From NCBI RefSeq assembly GCF_009905605.1, contig NZ_JAAAKZ010000001.1, positions 992,001 to 1,056,000 on the forward strand: a stretch of DNA of 64,000 bases. The letters are read 5' to 3'. The notes beneath the pieces are model-generated. The model had not been told where the DNA came from, did not search any database, and worked only from the letters and a program-made list of their open reading frames with translations. The DNA is from Runella sp. CRIBMP (GTDB lineage: Bacteria > Bacteroidota > Bacteroidia > Cytophagales > Spirosomataceae). The first letter of the stretch is position 1, and every line of letters begins with the position of its first letter. A program made the position numbers and the translations under genes. Positions 8,985-16,691 of the stretch are shown here, piece after piece.

Positions 8985-9563
8985 ATGAAAAAAAAGGAGC
9001 TGCGCAAACTCTTCGGAGAGCGCCGTCAAACATTGACAACCGCAGAGGTGGCCGAGGGAAGTCAGGCCATTGCGCGGCTCTTTTTTTCTTTTTTTGCCAT
9101 TGAAAACCTCAAGGCCATTCATGTTTATCTCCCCATCCGCCGTCAAAATGAGGTAGATACGTTTCCCATTATTTATACCATTCAGGAAAAATACCTTCAT
9201 AATCAGGTGGTTGTTCCCCGGGCACTGCCCGAAACGAGCGAAATGGAGCATTATCAATGGCTCCCCGACATGAAGCTCCAACTCAACAAATGGGGCATTC
9301 TGGAACCCGACCCTACCTGCAATTTGCAGTATGCCGTTACGGGCATTGACTTGGTCATTCTACCACTGATGGCTTTTGACCGCAACGGCTACCGCGTAGG
9401 CTACGGCCGTGGTTTTTATGATCGTTTTTTGGTCCAATGCCGCCCCAATGTTATCAAAGTGGGCCTTTCGCTGTTTGACCCTATCCTCAAAATCGACGAC
9501 ATTGATTCCTTTGATGTCCAGATGGATTATTGCATTACCCCTACGCAAATTTGGCAGTGGTAA
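8985..9563 (+). CDS. 5-formyltetrahydrofolate cyclo-ligase
   Basis: This 192-residue cytoplasmic enzyme (MTHFS, the YgfA family) converts 5-formyl-tetrahydrofolate with ATP to 5,10-methenyl-tetrahydrofolate. The C-terminal nucleotide-binding signature GYGRGFYD is at residues 139-146, and the N-terminal Lys/Arg-rich helix (KKKELRKLFGERRQTL) and the substrate-pocket stretch DLVILPLMAFD are present. Length is normal. The ATG is 4 nt after the transporter stop. A structured RNA begins about 165 nt downstream on the same strand, which recalls the ssrS-ygfA arrangement of Proteobacteria. Confidence 0.93.
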   Translation: MKKKELRKLFGERRQTLTTAEVAEGSQAIARLFFSFFAIENLKAIHVYLPIRRQNEVDTFPIIYTIQEKYLHNQVVVPRALPETSEMEHYQWLPDMKLQLNKWGILEPDPTCNLQYAVTGIDLVILPLMAFDRNGYRVGYGRGFYDRFLVQCRPNVIKVGLSLFDPILKIDDIDSFDVQMDYCITPTQIWQW

Positions 9564-9662
9564 CCTGCAGCTTTGCCTATCTGCGGCTTTGTGTGATTTA
9601 TGGGAGAAATGATTTTTTAAAATCTCGCCCTACTTTTTACCATTTTGACAACTAACAAAGCC

Positions 9663-9678
9663 CTTTTTTGCAAAAAAG
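9663..9678. repeat. Perfect 16-bp palindrome
   Basis: CTTTTTTGCAAAAAAG equals its own reverse complement. It lies between the cyclo-ligase gene and the candidate promoter of the structured RNA. It could be a protein-binding site or a remnant of a terminator; it has no loop, so a stable RNA hairpin is unlikely. Confidence 0.5.
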
Positions 9679-9689
9679 ACATTTTTTTC

Positions 9690-9720
9690 TTGGTAAGTTT
9701 TAAAGTTTACCTTTATTTTG
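9690..9720 (+). promoter_or_regulatory. Candidate promoter of the 6S-like RNA
   Basis: TTG (9690-9692) is followed after 21 nt by TATTTTG (9714-9720), one base short of the Bacteroidetes -7 consensus TAnnTTTG. Transcription would begin around 9726-9733, just before the closing stem of the RNA at 9736. Confidence 0.5.
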
Positions 9721-9729
9721 CACCCACAT

Positions 9730-9849
9730 TTTTATCGTCACTGTGAACACAAAGAAATCTAAATAGACACGCGGAGCCTGATGGGATATTGACCCCGTCA
9801 TGCCAGCGTGTTTGTCCTGATTCTTAACCTTCACGGTGACGTTTTTTTT
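9730..9849 (+). ncRNA. Candidate 6S-like (6S-Flavo type) regulatory RNA
   Basis: About 115 nt fold into a simple rod. A 12-bp closing stem pairs 9736-9747 with 9830-9841 without interruption (one U-G pair). An open bubble follows of 19 nt on the left (9748-9766) and 18 nt on the right (9812-9829). An inner stem ACACGC/GCGTGT (9767-9772 with 9806-9811) leads to an apical stem TGATGGG/CCCGTCA (9779-9785 with 9794-9800). Eight T residues follow the closing stem (9842-9849), so the stem doubles as an intrinsic terminator. Closing stem, large central bubble and terminal hairpin is the architecture of 6S RNA, which binds the housekeeping RNA polymerase by mimicking an open promoter. A 6S RNA type of similar short length is known in Bacteroidetes. 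The identification is from shape, position and promoter only; no covariance search was run. The GGAA-type tetraloop and asymmetric loop of SRP RNA are absent. Confidence 0.65.
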
Positions 9850-9894
9850 ATGTACCATTGTCAACTTTAATTTAACTCAAACAAAAGCAAACCA

Positions 9895-10905
9895 ATGAAA
9901 ATCGCAGTAGTAGGCGCTACCGGTTTGGTAGGCAGCGAAATCCTCAAAGTACTCGAAGAGCGCAACTTCCCCGTCACAGAATTGATTCCCGTCGCATCCG
10001 AAAGGTCGGTAGGTAAACAGGTGACATTCAAGGGTAAACAATACATCATCGTAAGCTTTGAAGATGCCATTGCTGCAAAACCTGCGATTGCTATCTTCTC
10101 GGCAGGCGGCGGCACTTCTTTGGAATTGGCTCCTAAATTTGCGGAAGCGGGCATTACGGTGGTCGATAACTCTTCGGCATGGCGCATGGATCCAACCAAA
10201 AAATTGGTTGTTCCCGAAATCAACGCGTACACGCTGACCAAAGAAGATAAAATCATTGCCAACCCCAACTGTTCGACCATTCAAATGGTGGTTGTGTTGA
10301 ACCCATTGCACAAGCGTTATGGCATCAAGCGCGTGGTGGTTTCGACGTATCAGTCAGTGACTGGAACGGGCAAAGCCGCTGTAGATCAGCTGTTTGCCGA
10401 GCGTACGGGCGATACTAGCGTGGCGAAAGTGTACCCGCATCCTATCGACCTCAACGTACTGCCGCACATCGACGTATTTTTGGATAACGGCTACACCAAA
10501 GAGGAAATGAAAATGACCAATGAGACCAAAAAAATTATGATGGACGACAACATCGCCGTTACAGCTACGACGGTGCGCATCCCTACCATCGGTGGTCACT
10601 CAGAAGCGGTCAATATCGAATTTGAAAATGAATTTGAACTGAGCGAGATTTATGAAATTTTGGGTCAGGCCGAAGGCGTGGTAATTCAGGATGATCCAAA
10701 AAATAAAATCTATCCCATGCCGCTCACGGCGCACGGAAAAGATGAGACGTTTGTCGGTCGTATCCGTCGCGACGAATCGCAACCCAAAACGCTCAATTTG
10801 TGGATTGTGGCGGATAACCTCCGCAAAGGAGCCGCCACCAACGCCGTACAGATTGCCGAATATTTGGTAAAACACAATTTGGTAGAAGAGGCCGAATTGG
10901 TATAA
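9895..10905 (+). CDS. asd: Aspartate-semialdehyde dehydrogenase
   Basis: The 336-residue enzyme reduces aspartyl-4-phosphate to aspartate semialdehyde with NADPH, the branch point for lysine, threonine, methionine and diaminopimelate. The NADP-binding Rossmann motif GATGLVGSE is at residues 8-16. The active-site cysteine is Cys126 in NPNCSTIQ, and the SSAWRM and STYQSVTGTGKAA stretches match the family. The length is normal. It starts 45 nt after the T-run of the structured RNA, with no strong promoter of its own visible, so its promoter location is unclear. A strong terminator follows its stop. Confidence 0.96.
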   Translation: MKIAVVGATGLVGSEILKVLEERNFPVTELIPVASERSVGKQVTFKGKQYIIVSFEDAIAAKPAIAIFSAGGGTSLELAPKFAEAGITVVDNSSAWRMDPTKKLVVPEINAYTLTKEDKIIANPNCSTIQMVVVLNPLHKRYGIKRVVVSTYQSVTGTGKAAVDQLFAERTGDTSVAKVYPHPIDLNVLPHIDVFLDNGYTKEEMKMTNETKKIMMDDNIAVTATTVRIPTIGGHSEAVNIEFENEFELSEIYEILGQAEGVVIQDDPKNKIYPMPLTAHGKDETFVGRIRRDESQPKTLNLWIVADNLRKGAATNAVQIAEYLVKHNLVEEAELV

Positions 10906-10926
10906 AAATAACGAATTTTAGGTAGA

Positions 10927-10964
10927 GGCGTCTGACGGTTTATAACCGTCGGACGCCTTTTTTA
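10927..10964 (+). terminator. Intrinsic terminator after asd
   Basis: A 14-bp stem (10927-10940 with 10944-10957, one G-T pair, loop TAT) is GC-rich (GGCGTCTGACGGTT) and is followed directly by a run of seven T residues. It lies 21 nt after the asd stop codon. Confidence 0.9.
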
Positions 10965-11088
10965 TTAATTTTATTTCGTGCTTCCCAATAGGTTTCCGAA
11001 CTTTGCGTTATTTTCATTGCAACCAGCAAACGATTTTGCAGGTATTCCGTTTTGATTATCAAGATTATAAGCACAAAGGTTGAAGCTA

Positions 11089-13641
11089 ATGGTAAAAAAT
11101 ATTTCTATACTTTTCATTTTCCTTTTTGTCACTCATCACTCGTTTGCCAAAGGTTATACTCCCACCGACACCCTTCGTAAAGCGCCCCTCTGGGCGGCCA
11201 AAAAAGGGCCGTACCGACCTACTCGTGGGCTTAAAAATGATATTCTACACACCCAGTTGGATATGCGCTTTGACTGGCTCCGTCAGCACGCACTCGGCTC
11301 GGCCACTATTACATTCAAGCCTTATTTTTATCCCCAAAAAACGCTGGAATTAGATGCGAAGGGCTTCGATATTAAAGGGGTATTTCAGCTTGATACCCTC
11401 ACGAGGATAGATTCAACGACCAAACAAGTAGTTACAGAATACATCAATGACCCCCTCGAATATACCTACGACAAACGTCTGCTTACCATCAAACTTCGGC
11501 GCACCTATAGCCGCTTTGATACGCTGCACGTATTGATTGACTATGTGGCCAAACCCAACGAACTACCCGTCGGGGTGGCAGGGCCAAAAGGGGATAAAGG
11601 GCTTTATTTTATCAATGCCGACGGCATGGACGAAGGCAAACCGCAGCAAATCTGGACGCAGGGCGAAACAGAATATAACTCCTGCTGGATGCCCACGGTC
11701 GACAGCCCCAACGAAAAAATGACCCAAGATTTTCGATTGACCGTCGAAAACCGTTTTAAGACCCTTTCCAATGGCAGACTGGTCGAATCTCGCATCAATT
11801 CCGACAGTACCCGCACCGACCGCTGGGTGCAGCGCCTCCCACACGCACCTTATCTGGCGGCGTTTGTGGTGGGAGATTTTGCGGTAGCACGCGATACCGT
11901 CCGCCCAGGGTTAGAACTGAGTTATTATGTAGAGCCTCAATACGCTCCTTATGCCAAAGCGATTTTTGGCCGAACGCGCGAAATGATTCAATTTTTTGAG
12001 GAAAAATTCGGGGTAGAATTTCAGTGGGAAAAGTACGCCCAAATCGCCGTCCGTGATTTTGTAGCGGGTGCCATGGAAAATACCTCCATGACCGTTCATG
12101 CCGAAAATGTACAGAATGATTCCCGTGCCTTGCTCGATGGCAACTCCGACGATGTGATTGCGCACGAACTCATGCACCATTGGTTTGGCAATCTCGTTAC
12201 CTGCGAATCGTGGGTGCATTTGCCACTCAATGAAGCCTACGCCAACTATTCGGAATACCTCTGGAATGAATACAAAAAAGGCACGGAAGAAGCCGATTTG
12301 TGGGGACATGGCGAGTTGCAACAATACCTCGGTGAGTCGGAACAAAAGCAGGAGCCGCTGATTCGGTACAACTACACCGACATGGAAGACATGTTTGACA
12401 ATCACTCCTACGCCAAAGGCGGGCGGGTGCTGCACATGCTTCGGAAATACGTGGGCGATGAGGCCTTTTTTACGGCTTCTCGCAACTACCTCATCCGCCA
12501 CGGATACGGAACCGCCGAAATCAACGACCTGCGTGAAGCCTTTGAAGAAGTGACAGGGGAGGACTTAAACTGGTTTTTTAACCAATGGTTTTTATCGCCG
12601 GGCCACGCCAACCTCAAGGTGGAAAAAACCTGGAACGATGGAAAAGTAACGCTGAAAGTAAGTCAATTGCAGGATTCGACCTATACGCCCATTTATCGCC
12701 TGCCACTCAAAGTAGATGTGTGGGTTAACGGCCAGAAAAATACCCACGACATTGTGGTCAGCCGGGCGCGTCAAACCTTTGAGTTTCCCGCCGCGCAACG
12801 TCCCGATTTGGTGGATTTTGACGTCGAAAAGCAATTGTTGGGTGAAGTAGACTACGAAAAAACGAAGCCTGAATTGATTTTTCAGTATGGTCATTGCGAC
12901 AAATATCTGGCACGCTACGAAGCCATCACGCGATTGGAAGGGCAGATGATTGACTCAACCGTGCGCCACGTGATGATGAGCGCCATGAACGATAAGTTCT
13001 GGAAGATTCGTCAATTGGCCATCTCTAATTTCTCCGAATACGACGGGCTACAATTCAACGAAGTAGAACGCATTATTCAAAGTAAAGCACGCGTGGATGC
13101 CCACCCGCGCGTGCGCATGGAAGCTGTGATTACGCTGGGCTCGTTTGGCGATAACTCCAACGACCCGCTCTTCCGCGAAGCGCTTAACGACAGTTCGTAC
13201 CAAGTGGTTTCGGCTGCCTTGGATGCGTACCTGATTGGCAAACCTGATGACGCCGCCGATGTGGCGCTTCGGTTTGAAAACGCCCCTAACAGCGAAATTG
13301 TGACCGCCGTGGCCAATTACTACGCTGGCTTGGCCAAACCCGATCAGTACGAGTGGTTCATGCAGAAAATGAGCAAGCTAAAATCGGCCGAAATCTATAA
13401 TTTCTTGCAGGTTTTCGGTAAATACCTCATCCGCTCCAACGCCGATGTGCAGCGCAAAGCCTTACCTATGCTCGAAACCACGGCCCGCAATCACCCCGCC
13501 TATTTTGTGCGGTTTGGGGCCTATCAGGTGTTGGGATTATTGACCGACATCGAAGGCGTAAAAGCCATGCGTAAAGACATCCGCAACGCCGAGCGTGACC
13601 CCCAATTGAAGAATATGTACGGACAGGTGGGAGATTTTTGA
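11089..13641 (+). CDS. Secreted M1-family zinc aminopeptidase with C-terminal HEAT-like repeats
   Basis: The 850-residue protein has a Sec signal peptide (MVKNISILFIFLFVTHHSFA). It carries the exopeptidase motif GAMEN at about 327-331 and the zinc motif HELMH at 359-363, with the third ligand Glu382 in NEAYANY. The order is beta-saddle domain, thermolysin-like catalytic domain, small beta-domain, and helical repeats from about residue 640 (for example HPRVRMEAVITLGSFGDNSND). M1 enzymes remove N-terminal residues from peptides; this one would act in the periplasm or outside. The ATG at 11089 is preferred over an in-frame TTG at 11080 because it starts the signal peptide. It stands alone between two terminators. 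Confidence 0.94.
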   Translation: MVKNISILFIFLFVTHHSFAKGYTPTDTLRKAPLWAAKKGPYRPTRGLKNDILHTQLDMRFDWLRQHALGSATITFKPYFYPQKTLELDAKGFDIKGVFQLDTLTRIDSTTKQVVTEYINDPLEYTYDKRLLTIKLRRTYSRFDTLHVLIDYVAKPNELPVGVAGPKGDKGLYFINADGMDEGKPQQIWTQGETEYNSCWMPTVDSPNEKMTQDFRLTVENRFKTLSNGRLVESRINSDSTRTDRWVQRLPHAPYLAAFVVGDFAVARDTVRPGLELSYYVEPQYAPYAKAIFGRTREMIQFFEEKFGVEFQWEKYAQIAVRDFVAGAMENTSMTVHAENVQNDSRALLDGNSDDVIAHELMHHWFGNLVTCESWVHLPLNEAYANYSEYLWNEYKKGTEEADLWGHGELQQYLGESEQKQEPLIRYNYTDMEDMFDNHSYAKGGRVLHMLRKYVGDEAFFTASRNYLIRHGYGTAEINDLREAFEEVTGEDLNWFFNQWFLSPGHANLKVEKTWNDGKVTLKVSQLQDSTYTPIYRLPLKVDVWVNGQKNTHDIVVSRARQTFEFPAAQRPDLVDFDVEKQLLGEVDYEKTKPELIFQYGHCDKYLARYEAITRLEGQMIDSTVRHVMMSAMNDKFWKIRQLAISNFSEYDGLQFNEVERIIQSKARVDAHPRVRMEAVITLGSFGDNSNDPLFREALNDSSYQVVSAALDAYLIGKPDDAADVALRFENAPNSEIVTAVANYYAGLAKPDQYEWFMQKMSKLKSAEIYNFLQVFGKYLIRSNADVQRKALPMLETTARNHPAYFVRFGAYQVLGLLTDIEGVKAMRKDIRNAERDPQLKNMYGQVGDF

Positions 13642-13667
13642 GAAAATCACTTGAGTATAATCCGCAT

Positions 13668-13706
13668 AAAAATCCCCACTTATGGCTTGCCAAGGTGGGG
13701 ATTTTT
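13668..13706. terminator. Intrinsic terminator after the M1 peptidase
   Basis: A 12-bp perfect stem AAAAATCCCCAC/GTGGGGATTTTT (13668-13679 with 13695-13706) encloses a 15-nt loop. The 3' arm ends in five T residues, and its A-rich 5' arm makes it potentially active in both directions. Confidence 0.8.
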
Positions 13707-13929
13707 GCATCAGAGAGAATTAGTCTTTTAGTGAATTTAAAATATCAAATAGAACTTCGCCGGGATTGTTATTACTTCCACTTCTGGCATTTCCCAGTAA
13801 TCGAAAGGCAAAATTTATATAAGTAATTTTTTGGGGTAAGTGCTTCGTATTTTAAGACTGGGTCTGACTACCGTCTGACCTAGTCTATGCGAGCTGAACA
13901 GACTTTTGTCCCCACTCCAATTCATTAGT

Positions 13930-15303
13930 TTACTTTTTCTCTAATTTTTTCAACTCCTTTTCAATGTAGGCTTTTGAAAGCCAGTTGGTACCAATCATCA
14001 CCCCTTCAATCTGCCTGGTCTGATTGATGTCTTGCAGGGGATTGCCACTTAGCAAGACCAAATCTGATACATTTCCAGTCTTGATAATGCCCGAATCTGG
14101 TTTGTTCAAATAAGAAGCTACGTTGACAGTTCCAGTACGCAAAGTTTCATACGGCGTCAGTCCCGCATCTACGAGGTATTTCATTTCGTGGTGAATAGAA
14201 AAACCTGGTACATTGAATATTTGGGGAGCATCGGAGCCTAACAAAATCTCTACCCCATTTTTCTGACATTCGTATAGCAGCTTTCGGCGAATTTGTATCA
14301 GTTTTTCGGCTCGCTCTTTTGAGAAATTAGGGTTGCTGTTATAGGTGTTTTTCGTATTTGCCCAACCCTTCACCTGTTCGGGCTTCATGTACTTCATTTC
14401 TGGGGCGTTGGTAAACGCCTCTGCCGAAAGCGGAGACTGCCACCGCTCCGCCAACGCCTGTGTAGGTACAACCCGTATGTGGTTGTTGCGTAGGCCCTCT
14501 ATTAGTTTTGGAATGAGAGAAGCGTCTGCTCGATCTGCAATCCAAGCTCCAAACAAACCCGCTTCTTGTTCGACCAGCGTATCAATTCCAGGGGTGAGGG
14601 CTTCAATAAAACCATCCAAATGATCAATAGTCGAATACTTTGCATCAATAGCTCGCCAAACGCCTACATTAAATGAAACGTGTCCCACAAAGGGAATACC
14701 AACTTCCTTGGCTGTTTTGGCAATAGCGGGAAAAGTTTCTCTTGTGAGCCCTGGGTGTAACTTTAGAAAATCGTAACCCGCAGCTTTTTGCTCGCGTACC
14801 ATTTCTGCTCCTCGTTCGGCAGTTTTTACGGTCTGTCCGTTGAATGAGGGACCCGTTGTGTAAAAATGAGGCCCAAGAATCGTTCCGTCGTTGATTTTAC
14901 TCCGTAATTCAAGGTGTTTTTGGTGGCCGAGCATGCCTCGAATGGTGGTGATACCGTTGGCCAGATAAAGCATCAGCACCTCTTTCATGGGTTCAAAATC
15001 GTCCGTTTGGGGAACGTGTGCGTGGATTTCAGCCCAGCCAGGGGTTAGGTATTTCCCTTTTGCATCAATGACCAAAGCGCCTTTACTGGCTTTGACCTTT
15101 GCCGCGTCGCCCAATGCCGTTATTCGACCGTTTTTGATAATAACCGTTTGATTTTCAATGACTTGCTCCTTGTCCATTGGGATGACGTTAACGGATTTGA
15201 AGACGATTTCGCGCTCACTATTGTTGACGAGTTCTTGCGCCATGATTGTGGTGCAGAAAGCCAAAAGCAAGACAATAAACAGGAGAAGAAAGGAGGTGCG
15301 CAT
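13930..15303 (-). CDS. Secreted amidohydrolase (imidazolonepropionase-like)
   Basis: The 457-residue metal-dependent hydrolase has a signal peptide ending near MAQ (residues 21-23). All metal ligands of the amidohydrolase superfamily are visible: His94 and His96 (EIHAHV), the bridging Lys181 (FLKLHPG), His208 (GHVSF), His228 (DHLDG) and Asp358 (GSDAP). Related Bacteroidetes proteins are annotated as imidazolonepropionase or prolidase-like; the substrate cannot be deduced. It stands alone on the minus strand, and convergently faces the M1 peptidase. Location in the periplasm is inferred from the signal peptide. Confidence 0.88.
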   Translation of the reverse strand: MRTSFLLLFIVLLLAFCTTIMAQELVNNSEREIVFKSVNVIPMDKEQVIENQTVIIKNGRITALGDAAKVKASKGALVIDAKGKYLTPGWAEIHAHVPQTDDFEPMKEVLMLYLANGITTIRGMLGHQKHLELRSKINDGTILGPHFYTTGPSFNGQTVKTAERGAEMVREQKAAGYDFLKLHPGLTRETFPAIAKTAKEVGIPFVGHVSFNVGVWRAIDAKYSTIDHLDGFIEALTPGIDTLVEQEAGLFGAWIADRADASLIPKLIEGLRNNHIRVVPTQALAERWQSPLSAEAFTNAPEMKYMKPEQVKGWANTKNTYNSNPNFSKERAEKLIQIRRKLLYECQKNGVEILLGSDAPQIFNVPGFSIHHEMKYLVDAGLTPYETLRTGTVNVASYLNKPDSGIIKTGNVSDLVLLSGNPLQDINQTRQIEGVMIGTNWLSKAYIEKELKKLEKK

Positions 15304-15526
15304 ACAAGTATATTGTTAGGGTTTGTAAGTAGTAGTGAAGATTCAAATTGGAGCGGCCATCCATCAATGAATGATGCTCATTTCATGACTGATGCTATGG
15401 CAATTTGTTAAAAAAAGGACTGGTATCAAAAAGCAAAACAAGATTCTTTATGACGTACTGGATATTCTTTAAAATTAGGGGGATTCGAGCGGTATTATTT
15501 TTTTACGAGGAAAGATTAACGAATAA

Positions 15527-15566
15527 AAAAGCGTCCAATCGGCGCAAAGACCTATTGGACGCTTTT
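15527..15566 (-). terminator. Terminator after the glycosyltransferase
   Basis: The 13-bp perfect stem AAAAGCGTCCAAT/ATTGGACGCTTTT (15527-15539 with 15554-15566) has a 14-nt loop. Read on the minus strand, six T residues follow, fitting termination of the gene at 15588-16646. Confidence 0.82.
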
Positions 15567-15587
15567 CTATAAATATAATTCTGAGAA

Positions 15588-16646
15588 TTAAACCCCTATC
15601 TTCTCCACAACCAAATAATCAGCCTGTTTGACCGTATGTTGTTTGACCATCATTTCTCCCAAAAATCCCGCTAAAAATAGCTGAAATCCGATGACTATGG
15701 CGACCAAGGCCATGTAAAACAGTGGATTTTCGGTCACATTGCGAAAAGGCTCGTGGGCAAAAATGAGGTATATCTTTTTAATAATTAAACCACAGGTAAT
15801 GACAAAACCCAGCAAAAACGAGAGCGTACCCCACAGCCCAAAAAAGTGCATGGGCGCTTTACTAAAACGATGTACAAACGTAATCGAAAGCAAATCCAGA
15901 AAACCATTCACAAAACGCTCCAGACCAAATTTGGTGCTGCCGTATTTGCGGGCCTGATGCTGCACTACTTTTTCTCCAATCTTACGGAAACCGTTCCACT
16001 TAGCCACCACTGGAATATAGCGGTGCATTTCGCCGTAGAGCGTAATGTTTTTGACCACCCGCTGCTTGTAGGCTTTCAGGCCGCAGTTGAAATCATGAAG
16101 ATGAACCCCTGATATACTGCGAGTTACGGCATTAAAGAGCTTGGTGGGTAGGGTTTTAGAAAGTGGGTCGTAGCGTTTTTGTTTCCAGCCCGACACCAAG
16201 TCAAAACCATCTTCCGTAATCATACGATACAACTCGGGGATTTCGTCAGGACTGTCCTGCAAGTCGGCATCCATCGTGATGACCACGCTGCCGCGCACGA
16301 GCTGAAAACCCGTTTGCAGGGCGGGCGTTTTGCCATAATTTCGGTTGAAACGAACTCCTTTGATGTGCGGGTCGCTGACGGCCAGTTTCTGAATCACTTT
16401 CCACGAATCGTCGGTACTGCCGTCATCGACCAGCAGTACCTCATAACTAAACTGATGCGCCTCCATGACCCGCCCAATCCAAGCGGTCAATTCGGGTAAC
16501 GATTCCTCCTCGTTGAAGAGCGGAATAACGACTGATATATCAAGGGCTTCGCCGGGCATAGTATCCAAAATCAATTGCGTATCGCGCAGCAAAGCTACAA
16601 ATTCTTTTGGTGCTTCCATTGGATTTTGAGGATTAGGGTGTTGCAT
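15588..16646 (-). CDS. Membrane-anchored family 2 glycosyltransferase (dolichyl-phosphate-mannose-synthase-like)
   Basis: The 352-residue protein has a GT2 domain with ISVVIPLFNEEES near residue 37, VDDGSTDDSW near 73 and the metal-binding D126-A-D128 in MDADLQD. Two C-terminal transmembrane helices lie at roughly 265-290 and 305-330. This layout is that of GtrB/Dpm1-type enzymes that move a sugar from a nucleotide donor to undecaprenyl phosphate at the inner membrane. The ATG at 16646 is chosen; the frame extends nine codons to a TTG at 16673. It lies 45 nt after the symporter gene, so the two may share a transcript. Sugar specificity is unknown. Confidence 0.9.
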   Translation of the reverse strand: MQHPNPQNPMEAPKEFVALLRDTQLILDTMPGEALDISVVIPLFNEEESLPELTAWIGRVMEAHQFSYEVLLVDDGSTDDSWKVIQKLAVSDPHIKGVRFNRNYGKTPALQTGFQLVRGSVVITMDADLQDSPDEIPELYRMITEDGFDLVSGWKQKRYDPLSKTLPTKLFNAVTRSISGVHLHDFNCGLKAYKQRVVKNITLYGEMHRYIPVVAKWNGFRKIGEKVVQHQARKYGSTKFGLERFVNGFLDLLSITFVHRFSKAPMHFFGLWGTLSFLLGFVITCGLIIKKIYLIFAHEPFRNVTENPLFYMALVAIVIGFQLFLAGFLGEMMVKQHTVKQADYLVVEKIGV

Positions 16647-16691
16647 AAAACCCAAAATCAACAAACGTGCCAAAGCCCTTCAAAATTGCAA

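Noticed and set aside
9730-9849. SRP (4.5S) RNA or tmRNA as identity of the structured RNA
   Set aside because: There is no SRP-type apical GGAA loop with the asymmetric internal loop, and the length and lack of a tRNA-like end exclude tmRNA; the large central bubble fits 6S better.
11911-12501. 196-codon open frame antisense to the M1 aminopeptidase
   Set aside because: It lies across the catalytic zinc region of the sense gene and shows no independent features.
13638-13826. 62-codon frame after the M1 peptidase
   Set aside because: It runs straight through the terminator hairpin at 13668-13706 and is translated from non-coding sequence.
15476-15496. tRNA-like TTCGA stretch (GATTCGAGC)
   Set aside because: No acceptor, D or anticodon arm can be formed around it; no tRNA was found anywhere in the window.
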